DNA of 64,000 bases from positions 372,001 to 436,000 of the forward strand of contig NZ_JBEPOO010000001.1 in NCBI RefSeq assembly GCF_040546815.1, in the 5' to 3' direction. The notes under the pieces were generated by a model that saw only the letters and a program-made list of their open reading frames with translations, made no database searches and was not told where the DNA came from. The position numbers and the translations under genes are program-made. Shown here one piece after another: positions 16,960 through 25,655 of the stretch (within the stretch, counting starts at the first letter, position 1; the number at the start of each line of letters is the position of its first letter). Source of the DNA: Devosia sp. 2618 (GTDB taxonomy: Bacteria; Pseudomonadota; Alphaproteobacteria; Rhizobiales; Devosiaceae).

Positions 16960-18141
16960 GTGAACAAGAGTACCACCCTTGCCGTTGCGTCTTCCGCGTC
17001 GGCTTTTCTGATCGTTTTGACAGCCGCGAACCTCCGCCCGGCACTCACCACAGTCGGCCCGCTTCTCGAGCAGATCCGTCAGGACGCCGGAATTACCCTC
17101 TCCGCAGCCGGGTTGCTCAACAGCCTGGCCTTGCTGGCGCTCGGTCTGTTCGCTCCCCTGGGTCATTTTGCGCGGCGCTTCGGGGCGGATAGAGTACTGT
17201 TCGCCGCGCTGCTGATGCTCGTGACCGGATTGGCCATCAGGTCACTTGGCTCGGTTGCAGCGCTATTTGGCGGCACGCTTTTGCTTGGCGCCGGGATTGC
17301 GATTGGCAACGTGCTGGTGCCGAGCATCATCAAGCGCGACTTCCCGCACCGCGTCCACGGCATGACCTCGATCTACGCAGTGTCCTTGGGCGTGACGGCA
17401 GGGATTGCATCGGGGCTTGCCATTCCGCTGGCGGGCTTTCTTCCCGGTGGCTGGCGCTCGGCCCTCGCCATCTGGGCAATTCCTGCGCTGATCGCCGCCA
17501 TAGCCTGGATGCCGCGCGCTTTTCGTGCGGTCCCCAACCACCATCACGCGGCTCATGCCGCGCCGGTTGTCCTCTGGCGCTCAAGCGTCGCATGGGCTGT
17601 GACAGGATTCATGGGGCTACAGTCGCTGCTGTTTTACGTGATCATCTCTTGGTTCCCCACCATTTTGCAGGGACAGGGTTTCACGCCCGCAGCTTCGGGA
17701 TGGATGCTGACCGCATATCAACTGGTGGCCCTGGCCGTCAGCGCCGCCGTGCCGGTCATCATCGGGCGGCTGCGAAACCAGAGCCTCTTTGCAGCTTTAG
17801 CATCGCTCGCCATCGCAGTCGGAATGCTGGGCTACCTCGCCGTCCCAAGCGCGATCTATCTCTGGATGGTTCTGCTCGGTCTGGGTGGCGGATGTTGCCT
17901 GACCCTGGCGCTCTCCTTCATCGGCCTGCGCGCGGCCGACCACCACGAAGCCGCCGTCTTGTCGATCATGGCGCAATCGCTCGGCTATATCCTCGCTGCA
18001 ACAGGCCCCTTCAGCTTCGGCCTGTTGCACGACCTATCTGGAAGCTGGACCCCATCCCTCGCGCTTCTCGCTGCCTTGGCAATTGTTCAAGCCGCTGTCG
18101 GATATTACGCCGGTCGGGCCGTGACTGCATCCGGCCGCTGA
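16960..18141 (+). CDS. nimT: MFS transporter, CynX/NimT family
   Basis: A 393-residue major facilitator with about twelve membrane helices. The N-terminus carries the CynX/NimT-type TAANLRPALTTVGPLL motif in helix 1, and the loop between helices 2 and 3 has the MFS-A-like GHFARRFGADRVL. Close relatives transport cyanate (CynX) or expel 2-nitroimidazole (NimT). GTG 16960 gives a normal start with a short N-terminus before helix 1. Pairing with the divergent NimR-like regulator favours drug export over cyanate uptake; no cyanase gene is present. Confidence 0.8.
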   Translation: MNKSTTLAVASSASAFLIVLTAANLRPALTTVGPLLEQIRQDAGITLSAAGLLNSLALLALGLFAPLGHFARRFGADRVLFAALLMLVTGLAIRSLGSVAALFGGTLLLGAGIAIGNVLVPSIIKRDFPHRVHGMTSIYAVSLGVTAGIASGLAIPLAGFLPGGWRSALAIWAIPALIAAIAWMPRAFRAVPNHHHAAHAAPVVLWRSSVAWAVTGFMGLQSLLFYVIISWFPTILQGQGFTPAASGWMLTAYQLVALAVSAAVPVIIGRLRNQSLFAALASLAIAVGMLGYLAVPSAIYLWMVLLGLGGGCCLTLALSFIGLRAADHHEAAVLSIMAQSLGYILAATGPFSFGLLHDLSGSWTPSLALLAALAIVQAAVGYYAGRAVTASGR

Positions 18142-18174
18142 GCCGAGGGAGTCAGCCTTTCGGCTCTGCGACCT

Positions 18175-18612
18175 TCACCCAAGTTCCTCCGCCAATCCAA
18201 TCAGCAGCCCACCGGGGCCGCGGATGTAGCAGAGTTTGTAGATGTCTTGGTATCGAACGACCTCGCCGACCAGTTCCGCGCCGCGAGGGGTTAGTTTGGC
18301 GAGCGTGGCGTCGATGTTGTCGATGGTGAACATGACGCGGAGATAGCCGAGGGCGTTGACGGGGGCGTTGCGGTGGTCGGAGACGATGGGCGGCGTCAGG
18401 AACCGGGAGAGTTCGAGACGGCTTTGGCCGTCCGGGGTGCGCATCATGGCGATCTCGACCTGCTGATCGCCCAGGCCCGTGACACGGCCGGCCCATTCGC
18501 CTTCGACGTTGGCGCGTCCTTCAAGCTCAAGGCCGAGGTCGCGGAAGAAGTCGATGGTCGCGTCGAGGTCGTCGACCACGATGCCAACATTGTCCATACG
18601 TTTGATCGCCAT
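18175..18612 (-). CDS. VOC family (glyoxalase/bleomycin-resistance fold) protein
   Basis: A 145-residue protein. ATG 18612 (MAIKRMDNVG) is preceded by GGGAGG; longer in-frame extensions upstream have no domain. It shows two beta-alpha-beta-beta-beta modules: NVGIVVDDLDATIDFFRDLG opening the first and LRVMFTIDNIDATLAKLTPRG opening the second, ending CYIRGPGGLLIGLAEEL. A Glu in the last strand region is compatible with a metal ligand. Such proteins act as isomerases, dioxygenases or binders; the sequence does not say which. It converges on the nimT-like gene and is divergent from chaA. Confidence 0.85.
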   Translation of the reverse strand: MAIKRMDNVGIVVDDLDATIDFFRDLGLELEGRANVEGEWAGRVTGLGDQQVEIAMMRTPDGQSRLELSRFLTPPIVSDHRNAPVNALGYLRVMFTIDNIDATLAKLTPRGAELVGEVVRYQDIYKLCYIRGPGGLLIGLAEELG

Positions 18613-18780
18613 GTATCCAACCTCCCAGTTGCCCCCAAGGTTAAATCCGGGTCGCAGGCAATGGACAAGGCAATTTATGTGTCCTATAGGCCTGCCGATC
18701 ACCGATTTGGTGACGCGCCATTGTGGACGACCGCAATGCAGGTTCATATCTTCAGGGGACGACCCCTAGAGGTTTGAACC

Positions 18781-19950
18781 GTGTCCACCCAAACTGTTGC
18801 CAAGACATCTTTGTCTCGACATCTTCCCTTCTCGACCATCATCAAGCTGATCGTCGCCTGGGGCGTTGTCGTTGCCTTTTTCATAGGCGGCCCATCCTGG
18901 CTGCACGATCCGATTGACCCCGTCATCGCCGTCATCTGCTTTGTCGTGATTTTCGGCACCATCATGGTCGCCGCTTTCGGCGTGGTGCATGAGGCCGACT
19001 ATCTGGCCCATCAACTGGGCGAGCCTTATGGCACGCTGATCCTGACGCTCGCCATTGTCTCCATCGAGGTGATCCTGATCGCGGCGGTGCTGCTTGGTCC
19101 CGGCGAGAACGCCACCATTGGCCGTGACTCGATCTTTGCGGTGATGATGATCATCCTCAATCTGGTCATGGGCATTTGTCTCATTGTCGGCGGCCGCCGG
19201 TTTGGCGAGCAGGAATACAATTCCCAGGGCACCATTGCCTATGTCGCGATGACGCTGGTACTGGCCGGCATCGGTCTGATCCTGCCAAACACGTTGAGCA
19301 CTGGCGACGGCACATTCTGGCCGGTACAGGCCGTGGCGTTTTCCATCCTGACCCTTGTGCTCTATGGCGCGTTCCTCTTGATGCAGACGCGCGGCTATCG
19401 TCGCTTTTTCGTGCAACCTGAATTGGGCTCACTGTCGATCCCGATCATCACGCGTGAAGTGGAAGTTACGGCCGAGCCGAAGACCCCGGTCGACAAGGCC
19501 GGCGTCATCATCCACTCCGTCCTGCTGGTCGCGCTGATGCTGCCCATCGTTCTGTTGGCGCACGATCTGGCGCTGGTTGTCGACTTTGGGATTTCGTCGG
19601 TCGGCGCACCGATTGCTCTGAGTGGCGTCATCATCGCGTTCATCGTCTTTACGCCAGAATCCATGACCGCCGTTCGGGCGGCCTTGGACAACCAGCTGCA
19701 GCGCTCGATCAACCTCTGCCTCGGCGCTTTCGTGTCGACGGTTGGCCTGACCATCCCGGCGGTGCTGATTGTTGGCCTCGTCACCGGCAAGACCGTCGTC
19801 ATGGGCGTCTCGCCGACCGAAACCGTCATGCTGTTGCTGACAGTGGGGCTCACCGCGCTGACCTTTATGGGGCAACGCGCCTCGGCTTTGCAGGGCACGT
19901 TGCACCTGACGCTGTTTGCGGTGTTTGGCGTGCTGTTGTTCGCCACCTGA
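18781..19950 (+). CDS. chaA: Calcium/sodium:proton antiporter ChaA
   Basis: A 389-residue cation antiporter of the CaCA superfamily with two homologous halves of membrane helices. The alpha-1 repeat shows VVHEADYLAHQLGEPYGTLILT and SIEVILIAAVLLGP, the alpha-2 repeat FTPESMTAVRAALDNQLQRSINLCLG, matching ChaA in which acidic residues in these repeats bind the cation. It exports Ca2+ or Na+/K+ in exchange for protons. GTG 18781 with GAGG upstream. A small hairpin AGGGG-ACGA-CCCCT (18754-18767) lies just before the ribosome binding site. Confidence 0.9.
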   Translation: MSTQTVAKTSLSRHLPFSTIIKLIVAWGVVVAFFIGGPSWLHDPIDPVIAVICFVVIFGTIMVAAFGVVHEADYLAHQLGEPYGTLILTLAIVSIEVILIAAVLLGPGENATIGRDSIFAVMMIILNLVMGICLIVGGRRFGEQEYNSQGTIAYVAMTLVLAGIGLILPNTLSTGDGTFWPVQAVAFSILTLVLYGAFLLMQTRGYRRFFVQPELGSLSIPIITREVEVTAEPKTPVDKAGVIIHSVLLVALMLPIVLLAHDLALVVDFGISSVGAPIALSGVIIAFIVFTPESMTAVRAALDNQLQRSINLCLGAFVSTVGLTIPAVLIVGLVTGKTVVMGVSPTETVMLLLTVGLTALTFMGQRASALQGTLHLTLFAVFGVLLFAT

Positions 19951-19962
19951 ATTATTGACGCC

Positions 19963-19986
19963 CGCTGGCAGGACGACCTGCCAGCG
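19963..19986 (+). terminator. Hairpin after chaA, probable terminator or processing site
   Basis: Perfect ten-base stem CGCTGGCAGG/CCTGCCAGCG with ACGA loop, 12 bases after the chaA stop. No T-run follows, so intrinsic termination is uncertain; it could be a stabilising 3' end or part of the atpB leader. Confidence 0.5.
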
Positions 19987-20031
19987 TTACGGGCCTTCCG
20001 AGGACGACCTCCAAACGCTTGAGGTCCTTCC

Positions 20032-20784
20032 ATGGCCAATGATCCGATTCACCAGTTTGTGGTGGAGCCCATCTTTCCGCTGCCGCCGCTCGCGGGCCAA
20101 GACGTCAGCTTCACCAATGCGTCCGCCTATATGATGTTGACCGTGGTGATCGCGGGTGGCTTCTTCGTACTGGCAGGGCGGAAGCAGGCGCTGGTGCCGG
20201 GCCGCATGCAGATGGTCGCGGAAATGCTCTATCAGGCCATCGAGAACCTCGTCATCTCCACCATAGGCCGTGAGGGGATGCGGTTTTTTCCGCTGGTCTT
20301 CTCGCTGTTCAGCTTCATCCTCGTCGCCAACTTGATCGGCATGTTCCCCTATGCCTTTACGGTCACGGCGCAGATCATCGTCACTGCCGCCTTTGCCCTG
20401 TTCGTGTTCGCGGTGGTCACCGTCTATGGCCTCTATCGGCACGGCTTTAAGTTCTTCAAGCTGTTCATGCCGAGCGGACTGCCGGGCTATCTGGCGCCCG
20501 TCATCATCCCTATCGAGATCATTTCCTATATCTCGCGACCGATCAGCCATTCGGTGCGCCTGTTTGCGGTCATGCTGGCCGGGCACATCACGCTCAAAGT
20601 GTTCGCCGGCTTCGTCGTCGACCTCAGCGCCTTGGGTCCATTGGGCATTGTCGCCTCGGTCGCGCCGCTGGCGATGGCGGTGGGCATCACGGCGCTGGAG
20701 CTCGTCATGTCGATCATCCAGGCCTATGTCTTTGCCATGCTGACCTGCATGTATCTCAACGACGCGATGCATCCCTCGCATTAG
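20032..20784 (+). CDS. atpB: ATP synthase subunit a (F0) paralogue, solitary
   Basis: A 250-residue F0 subunit a with five or six membrane helices. The half-channel helix reads [22 protein letters not shown]; essential Arg176 (E. coli Arg210) and Gln230 in [10 protein letters not shown] (E. coli Gln252) are present, but the residue four after the Arg, normally Asn (E. coli Asn214), is Val180. GAGG precedes ATG 20032. Other F0 genes (atpI, atpE, atpF) that normally accompany atpB in Alphaproteobacteria are absent; neighbours are chaA and motA. It is either a relocated sole copy or a divergent duplicate. It should sit in the inner membrane and form the proton path with the c-ring if functional. 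Confidence 0.85.
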   Translation: MANDPIHQFVVEPIFPLPPLAGQDVSFTNASAYMMLTVVIAGGFFVLAGRKQALVPGRMQMVAEMLYQAIENLVISTIGREGMRFFPLVFSLFSFILVANLIGMFPYAFTVTAQIIVTAAFALFVFAVVTVYGLYRHGFKFFKLFMPSGLPGYLAPVIIPIEIISYISRPISHSVRLFAVMLAGHITLKVFAGFVVDLSALGPLGIVASVAPLAMAVGITALELVMSIIQAYVFAMLTCMYLNDAMHPSH

Positions 20785-20980
20785 CGCCCGCAGCGTTCAT
20801 CCAATTCGATTCAACTCTCCCCACCCACCTTATCGATTGGCGCATGTCCGCCGGTCATGGTGCGGTGGGGTATTGGGGTGGTTGGCCAGCGCAAAGGTGA
20901 GGTTAAACGGGCTGTTAAGGTAAACCGACTGATAATGCAGACCTCGAAACGATGTCGTCTCTAAGTGAGTTTGGGGTCTT

Positions 20981-21844
20981 ATGCGTCTTATTATCGGCAT
21001 CATCATCGTTTGCGGCTGTGTTGTGGGCGGATATCTGGGGGTGGGCGGCCACCTCTACGTGCTCTGGCAGCCCTTCGAATTCCTCATCATTCTGGGCGCG
21101 GCCATCGGCGCTTTCGTCATCGGCAATACCGGTCCGGTGATCAAGGCGACGCTGGGCGCCTTCGGCACGCTGCTCAAGGGTCCCAAATACAACAAGGCGG
21201 CCTATGTCGAACTGCTCGGCATGCAGTTTTCCATGTACAAGCTCGTGCAGGCCAAAGGCATCCTGGCGCTTGAGCAGCACATCGAAAACCCCCATGAATC
21301 GACACTGTTCAACCGCTTTCCCAAATTTGCCGCCAATCACCACGCCGTCGAGTTTGTCTGCGACTACATGCGCATGGTGACGCTGGGCTCCAACAACGTC
21401 CACGAAATGGAAGCGTTGATGGACGAAGAGCTCGAAACGCACCACCAGGAGCAGGAGCGCGTTGTCGGTGCCGTGCAGGCGCTGGCTGACGGTACGCCGG
21501 CTCTGGGCATTGTGGCCGCCGTGCTTGGCGTTATTCACACCATGGGCGCAATCAGCGAGCCGCCAGAAGTGCTCGGTCACATGATTGGTGGCGCTCTGGT
21601 GGGTACGTTCTTCGGCGTGTTCGTGGCGTACGGCTTCTTTGCGCCCTTCGCCCAGTCGCTCAAGAACATCTATGAATCGGAATCCAAGTATTTCCTGTCG
21701 CTCAAGGTTGGCCTTCTGGCCCACATTTCCGGCCAGGTGCCGGTGATGGCCATTGAGTTCGCCCGCAAGGCGCTGCTGTCGGAAGACCGTCCGACCTTTG
21801 CCGAAATCGACGAGGCCACCTCAAACCTGCAAGCGGCAAGCTGA
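20981..21844 (+). CDS. motA: Flagellar motor stator protein MotA
   Basis: A 287-residue stator subunit with four membrane helices (two N-terminal, two around residues 170-220) and a cytoplasmic loop that contacts FliG. Pro173 in ADGTPALGIVAAVLGV matches the conserved E. coli Pro173. In the FliG-facing segment Glu98 is conserved (LALEQHIENP), whereas the Arg90 position holds Gln with a Lys two residues on, a variation probably shared by rhizobial stators. Followed 21 bases later by motB. No other flagellar gene is in the window, so the flagellar regulon is elsewhere. Confidence 0.93.
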   Translation: MRLIIGIIIVCGCVVGGYLGVGGHLYVLWQPFEFLIILGAAIGAFVIGNTGPVIKATLGAFGTLLKGPKYNKAAYVELLGMQFSMYKLVQAKGILALEQHIENPHESTLFNRFPKFAANHHAVEFVCDYMRMVTLGSNNVHEMEALMDEELETHHQEQERVVGAVQALADGTPALGIVAAVLGVIHTMGAISEPPEVLGHMIGGALVGTFFGVFVAYGFFAPFAQSLKNIYESESKYFLSLKVGLLAHISGQVPVMAIEFARKALLSEDRPTFAEIDEATSNLQAAS

Positions 21845-21865
21845 GCTTGAACTAGGATAGCCAGA

Positions 21866-22789
21866 ATGGCGGACTACGACCGTCCCGTAATCATCATCAA
21901 GAAGGTGAAAAAGAACAAGCACGCCCACCATGGCGGCGCTTGGAAAATCGCCTATGCCGACTTTGTGACGGCAATGATGGCCTTTTTCCTGTTGCTCTGG
22001 CTGATCAGCATGACCACGCCCGAGCAAAAGGAGGGGCTCGCCTCCTATTTTGCGCCGCCAAACGTTGCGCCCTCGACCAGCGGCGCTGGTGGGCTGATGG
22101 GCGGCACGGCTATGGACAGCGCCGAAGCCCGCATGGCGGGCTCGGTGCCGGAAGTGTCGATGGATTCCACCGTTACCCCGACTGGTCAACAGTTTGGCAC
22201 CAAGGAAGGCGCGCTGACTGGCTCGGACCAGCGCGAAGGCAGCGAGTTCGACGTAGCCAAGGCGTCGCAATACGATCTCAAGGCCAAAGACGATCAGGCC
22301 TTCCACAGCGCCGCGGCCAGCATTCGGCAGGCGTGGCAGGCTATGCCCGACATTTCCGAGATTGCCGATAACCTCATCGTCGAAGAGACCGACGAAGGGC
22401 TCAATATCCGCATCGTCGACCAGGAAGGTCGTCCGATGTTCCCCGAGGGGTCAAAGTATCCCAACGAGATCACCCGCAAGGCGATTGCCGCCATTGCGCC
22501 GATCCTGCAGCGGCTGTCCAATCAGATCCGTATTTCGGGCCATACCGCAGCCGGCGGTGTCTACGCCAATCCGCGCTACGGCTCATGGGAGCTGACCGCC
22601 GACCGCGCCAACACGGTGCGGCAGATCCTGGGCGAATTCGGGCTCAAGGATGAGCGGATCAATTCGGTGGTTGGGCGTTCGACGGCCGATCCGTTCTTCC
22701 TTAATGACCCCTATATGGCGGCCAATGAGCGGATCGAGATCACGCTGCTGCATGAAATTCCGCCGGTGCCGTCAAACCTGTCGCCATAG
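21866..22789 (+). CDS. motB: Flagellar motor protein MotB
   Basis: A 307-residue stator protein that anchors MotA to peptidoglycan. The N-terminus is basic (KKVKKNKHAHHGG), then one membrane helix with the proton-binding Asp32 in KIAYADFVTAMMAFFLLLWL. A linker of about 120 residues leads to a C-terminal OmpA-like domain (ISGHTAAGGVYANPRYGSWE, TADRANTVRQIL, VGRSTADPF), the peptidoglycan-binding part. It forms the stator with the upstream MotA. The linker is moderately long, as in other Alphaproteobacteria. Confidence 0.93.
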   Translation: MADYDRPVIIIKKVKKNKHAHHGGAWKIAYADFVTAMMAFFLLLWLISMTTPEQKEGLASYFAPPNVAPSTSGAGGLMGGTAMDSAEARMAGSVPEVSMDSTVTPTGQQFGTKEGALTGSDQREGSEFDVAKASQYDLKAKDDQAFHSAAASIRQAWQAMPDISEIADNLIVEETDEGLNIRIVDQEGRPMFPEGSKYPNEITRKAIAAIAPILQRLSNQIRISGHTAAGGVYANPRYGSWELTADRANTVRQILGEFGLKDERINSVVGRSTADPFFLNDPYMAANERIEITLLHEIPPVPSNLSP

Positions 22790-22827
22790 CCCTATTGCTG
22801 CTGCGCGCCCTGGTCCGCAATGTTTCC

Positions 22828-22859
22828 AACCGCCTGTGGGCCGACGCTTGCAGGCGGTT
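22828..22859 (+). terminator. Hairpin downstream of motB
   Basis: Nine-base stem AACCGCCTG/CAGGCGGTT with a 14-base loop, about 40 bases after the motB stop, no clear T-run. Probably the 3' end of the motAB transcript. The rest of the 280-base gap before the ferritin-like gene shows nothing I can name. Confidence 0.4.
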
Positions 22860-23069
22860 GATGCTGTCTGGTGACGGCCGGCCTTTTAGCTTCGTCAGGG
22901 CTGGGTCTCGCGGGATTTTGCTTTGCGTTCATGGCCTTGCCGATCAAGGGTTCTGAGCCAAGACTATGACCGTCCGCGACGGTTGGTGAGACGCGTCCGT
23001 GGCAAGGGAACCATGCACAGCATGGACCGTTCATGCAGCAGCGTCGACACCACTCATCGGAGAGACATC

Positions 23070-23561
23070 ATGGCTACCGAAAAGACCCTGGACGACCTGT
23101 TCCTCGATACCCTCAAGGACATCTATTACGCCGAGCGCCAGATCGTGAAAACGCTCCCCAAAATGGCCAAGGCCGCCACTTCGCCTGAACTTCGGGCCGG
23201 GTTTGAACAGCACCATACCGAAACCGAAGGCCATATCGAGCGGCTGGAACAGATCTTTGAGCTGATGGGCAAAACCCCACGCGGCAAGACCTGCGACGCC
23301 ATCCTCGGCATTATCGAAGAGGGCAAGTCTATCATGGAAGATTTCAAGGGCAGCGTCGCGCTGGACGCCGGTCTTGTGTCGGCCGGGCAGGCGGTGGAGC
23401 ACTACGAAATCGCGCGCTACGGCACGCTCAAGAGCTGGGCGACCCAGCTGGGCATGAAGGAAGCGGCAGCGCTGCTGGATGCAACGCTCAAGGAAGAACT
23501 GGCCACGGACAAAAAGCTCAGCCAGGTGGCCATCACCAACGTCAACCAAAAAGCGGCATAG
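23070..23561 (+). CDS. Ferritin-like DUF892 (YciE/YciF-type) protein
   Basis: A 163-residue all-helical protein of the DUF892 family, a stress-linked ferritin-like fold with a dimetal site. ATG 23070 (MATEKTL) has GGAGAGAC upstream; the frame is open further 5' but that part is not protein-like. Candidate metal ligands are Glu/His pairs in LKDIYYAERQIVKTLP, FEQHHTETEGHIERLE and QAVEHYEIARYGTL, in the pattern ExxxH typical of the family. The function is linked to osmotic or oxidative stress in enterics but is poorly defined. The neighbouring DUF2934 protein is often found with such genes in rhizobia. Confidence 0.85.
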   Translation: MATEKTLDDLFLDTLKDIYYAERQIVKTLPKMAKAATSPELRAGFEQHHTETEGHIERLEQIFELMGKTPRGKTCDAILGIIEEGKSIMEDFKGSVALDAGLVSAGQAVEHYEIARYGTLKSWATQLGMKEAAALLDATLKEELATDKKLSQVAITNVNQKAA

Positions 23562-23613
23562 GATAGCGGGCGTGGTGTACGCCACCGCGCCCATTTTTGC
23601 TTCGGTAACGCGC

Positions 23614-23829
23614 ATGCAGAAAAACACTGAAGTGGCCGAACTTATTCGGCGAACCGCATATTTTCTTTGGGAGCAGGATGGTCGCCCCGAAGGGCGGGCG
23701 TTTGACTATTGGGTCAAAGCCAAGGAAATGCATTTGAGCCGGCTGGCCTATGACAAATGGCTGGCCGAAGGCACGCCTGTGGGGCGCGACACCTCGCACT
23801 GGCAAGATGCGGCAGGCGAAATCGACTGA
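23614..23829 (+). CDS. DUF2934 domain-containing small protein
   Basis: A 71-residue protein. The segment ELIRRTAYFLWEQDGRPEGRAFDYWVKAKE is the DUF2934 signature, a short helical motif frequent in Hyphomicrobiales proteins of unknown function. ATG 23614 is chosen; two in-frame GTG codons at 23572 and 23575 could extend it by 14 residues but the extension is hydrophobic and not typical. It follows the ferritin-like gene by about 50 bases, probably co-transcribed, and ends just before a strong terminator. Confidence 0.7.
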   Translation: MQKNTEVAELIRRTAYFLWEQDGRPEGRAFDYWVKAKEMHLSRLAYDKWLAEGTPVGRDTSHWQDAAGEID

Positions 23830-23834
23830 AACGA

Positions 23835-23864
23835 AAATGGGCCCCTGAGGGCCCATTTGTTTTT
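23835..23864. terminator. Bidirectional Rho-independent terminator
   Basis: Ten-base perfect stem AAATGGGCCC/GGGCCCATTT with a CTGA loop followed by GTTTTT; on the other strand the A-run before the stem gives a T-run. It separates the DUF2934 gene from the convergent efp gene and can serve both. Confidence 0.92.
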
Positions 23865-23888
23865 GGATCGCTCTGAAGCGGCCGGCGA

Positions 23889-24458
23889 TCAGTCCTTGGC
23901 GCGCTCGACATAGGAATTGTCGTCGGTCAGGATCACGATGCGGGTGCCAACGCCAATGTGCGGTGGGACCATCACCTTGAGGCCGTTGTTGAGCATGGCT
24001 GGCTTGTAGGACGACGATGCCGTCTGGCCCTTCACCACTGGCTCGGTCTCGACGATCTCGAACGTCAGGCGCTGTGGCAGTTCCATCGAGAGGGCCGTGC
24101 CTTCGAAGGTCTTGAGGTGAACCTTCATGCCGTCGGTGAGGTAAGCGCGCTGATCGGAGATCACGTCATCGGCAACGGTGATCTGCTCGTAGGTCGACGG
24201 CTCCATGAAGTGATGACCTTCGCCATCGGAATAGAGATAGTCATATTCGCGGTCATCGACGTCGGCCTTTTCGACCATTTCGACCGTGCGCCAGCGACCA
24301 ACAACCTTCACGCCATCCGAGATGCGGCGCATGTTAACGTTGGTGATGGAGTTGCCCTTGCCGGGGTGCACGTTTTCGGCCGTCAGCACGACATGGAGGG
24401 CGTTGTCCTGCTCGACGACGTTGCCCTTGCGCAGCGAAGAGGCGATGACCTTGACCAT
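23889..24458 (-). CDS. efp: Translation elongation factor P
   Basis: A 189-residue EF-P, which relieves ribosome stalling at polyproline stretches. The start is ATG 24458 (MVKVIASS) with AAGGAAG upstream. Domain I carries [10 protein letters not shown], where Lys34 is the site modified with beta-lysine by EpmA and EpmB; both enzymes are encoded divergently next door. Domains II and III follow ([21 protein letters not shown] and [25 protein letters not shown]). The C-terminal EF-P signature with GTRI is intact. Confidence 0.97.
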   Translation of the reverse strand: MVKVIASSLRKGNVVEQDNALHVVLTAENVHPGKGNSITNVNMRRISDGVKVVGRWRTVEMVEKADVDDREYDYLYSDGEGHHFMEPSTYEQITVADDVISDQRAYLTDGMKVHLKTFEGTALSMELPQRLTFEIVETEPVVKGQTASSSYKPAMLNNGLKVMVPPHIGVGTRIVILTDDNSYVERAKD

Positions 24459-24596
24459 TATTCTTCCTTGTTCAGAACGTTGGCGCGTACTAGAGGCAGG
24501 GCCGAATAGCAGCCCGTCCTGGCGCCGAAATAGACTTTCGTGCGCCAACTACCCTATCTCGACGAAAATCGCCAGCCCACTGTCACACAAGGTCCC

Positions 24597-25655
24597 ATGA
24601 GCACGCTCGACGCGCATTCAGCATCGCCCTGGTGGACACCCTCGGTTCATGCCGATCGGCGGCCAATCCTGCTGGCGCGCAACCGGATCGAGGCGGGCGT
24701 CCGCAACTATCTGGCGCAGAACGATTTTCTGATCGTCGATCCGCCGGGCCTGCAACGCTCGCCGGGCAATGAAATACACCTGCATGCCTTTGGCACGACC
24801 ATGATCGGCAATGACGGGCTGGGGCAGGTGATGTATCTGCACACCTCGCCCGAATTCACCATGAAAAAGCTCCTGGCGGCCGGCGAGCAGCGTATCGCGA
24901 GTCTGCAGCACGTATGGCGCAACCGGGAGCGCAGCGCGCTGCACCATCCCGAATTCACCATGCTCGAATGGTATCGCGTCGGCGAACCCTATGATGCCGT
25001 GATCGCCGATTGCGTCGCTTTACTGCGCCTCGCAGCTGAGACAACGGGCGTTAAAAGCTTCAACTTCCGCGACCGGAGCTGCGATCCCTTCGCCGAGCCC
25101 GAACGCCTCTGCGTCGTCGACGCGTTCGAGCGCCATGCGGGCATCCGTCTGCTCGACACTATGGACAGCGATGGCGTCACCGATGGCGAAGCGCTGGCCC
25201 AGCAGATGCTGGCCCTCGGCCTCGCGGTACCGGAAGATCGCAGCTGGAGCTATCTGTTCAGCCTGATCCTTAACGAAAAGGTCGAGCCCGAACTCGGCAA
25301 TGGTCGTGTCACGGTGCTGGACCGCTATCCGGCTGCAGAAGCAGCCTTGGCGCGGCGGGTGCCCGGCGATGCGCGGATCAGCGAAAGGTTCGAGCTTTAT
25401 GCCTGCGGCGTCGAACTGGCCAATGGTTTTGGCGAGCTGACCGATGCCAGCGAGCAGCGCCGCAGATTTGCCGCGGAGATGGACGAAAAGCAGCGCATCT
25501 ATGATGAGCGCTATCCGCTGGACGAGGATTTCCTTGCGGCCCTCGCGCTCATGCCCGAAGCAAGCGGCGTGGCGCTCGGCTTTGACCGTCTGGTCATGCT
25601 TGCAACCGGCGCCCCAAGAATCGAGGCGGTGCTCTGGGCACCGGTGGCTGAGTGA
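24597..25655 (+). CDS. epmA: EF-P--(R)-beta-lysine ligase (EpmA/PoxA/GenX)
   Basis: A 352-residue class II lysyl-tRNA-synthetase-like enzyme lacking the tRNA-binding domain. It activates (R)-beta-lysine with ATP and attaches it to EF-P Lys34. Class II motifs: motif 2 in VWRNRERSALHHPEFTMLEWYR, motif 3 near the C-terminus in GVALGFDRLVML. ATG 24597 is preferred; a GTG at 24540 would add 19 residues not seen in the family. Divergent from efp across about 140 bases and overlapping epmB by four bases. Confidence 0.92.
   Translation: MSTLDAHSASPWWTPSVHADRRPILLARNRIEAGVRNYLAQNDFLIVDPPGLQRSPGNEIHLHAFGTTMIGNDGLGQVMYLHTSPEFTMKKLLAAGEQRIASLQHVWRNRERSALHHPEFTMLEWYRVGEPYDAVIADCVALLRLAAETTGVKSFNFRDRSCDPFAEPERLCVVDAFERHAGIRLLDTMDSDGVTDGEALAQQMLALGLAVPEDRSWSYLFSLILNEKVEPELGNGRVTVLDRYPAAEAALARRVPGDARISERFELYACGVELANGFGELTDASEQRRRFAAEMDEKQRIYDERYPLDEDFLAALALMPEASGVALGFDRLVMLATGAPRIEAVLWAPVAE

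Noticed and set aside
18612..18747. Longer start for the VOC protein at 18747
   Set aside because: The extra 45 residues lack similarity and the ATG at 18612 has a strong GGGAGG site.
20903..20918. CtrA-like TTAA...TTAA upstream of motA
   Set aside because: The spacer is eight rather than seven bases and no full half-site C follows, so I do not call it.
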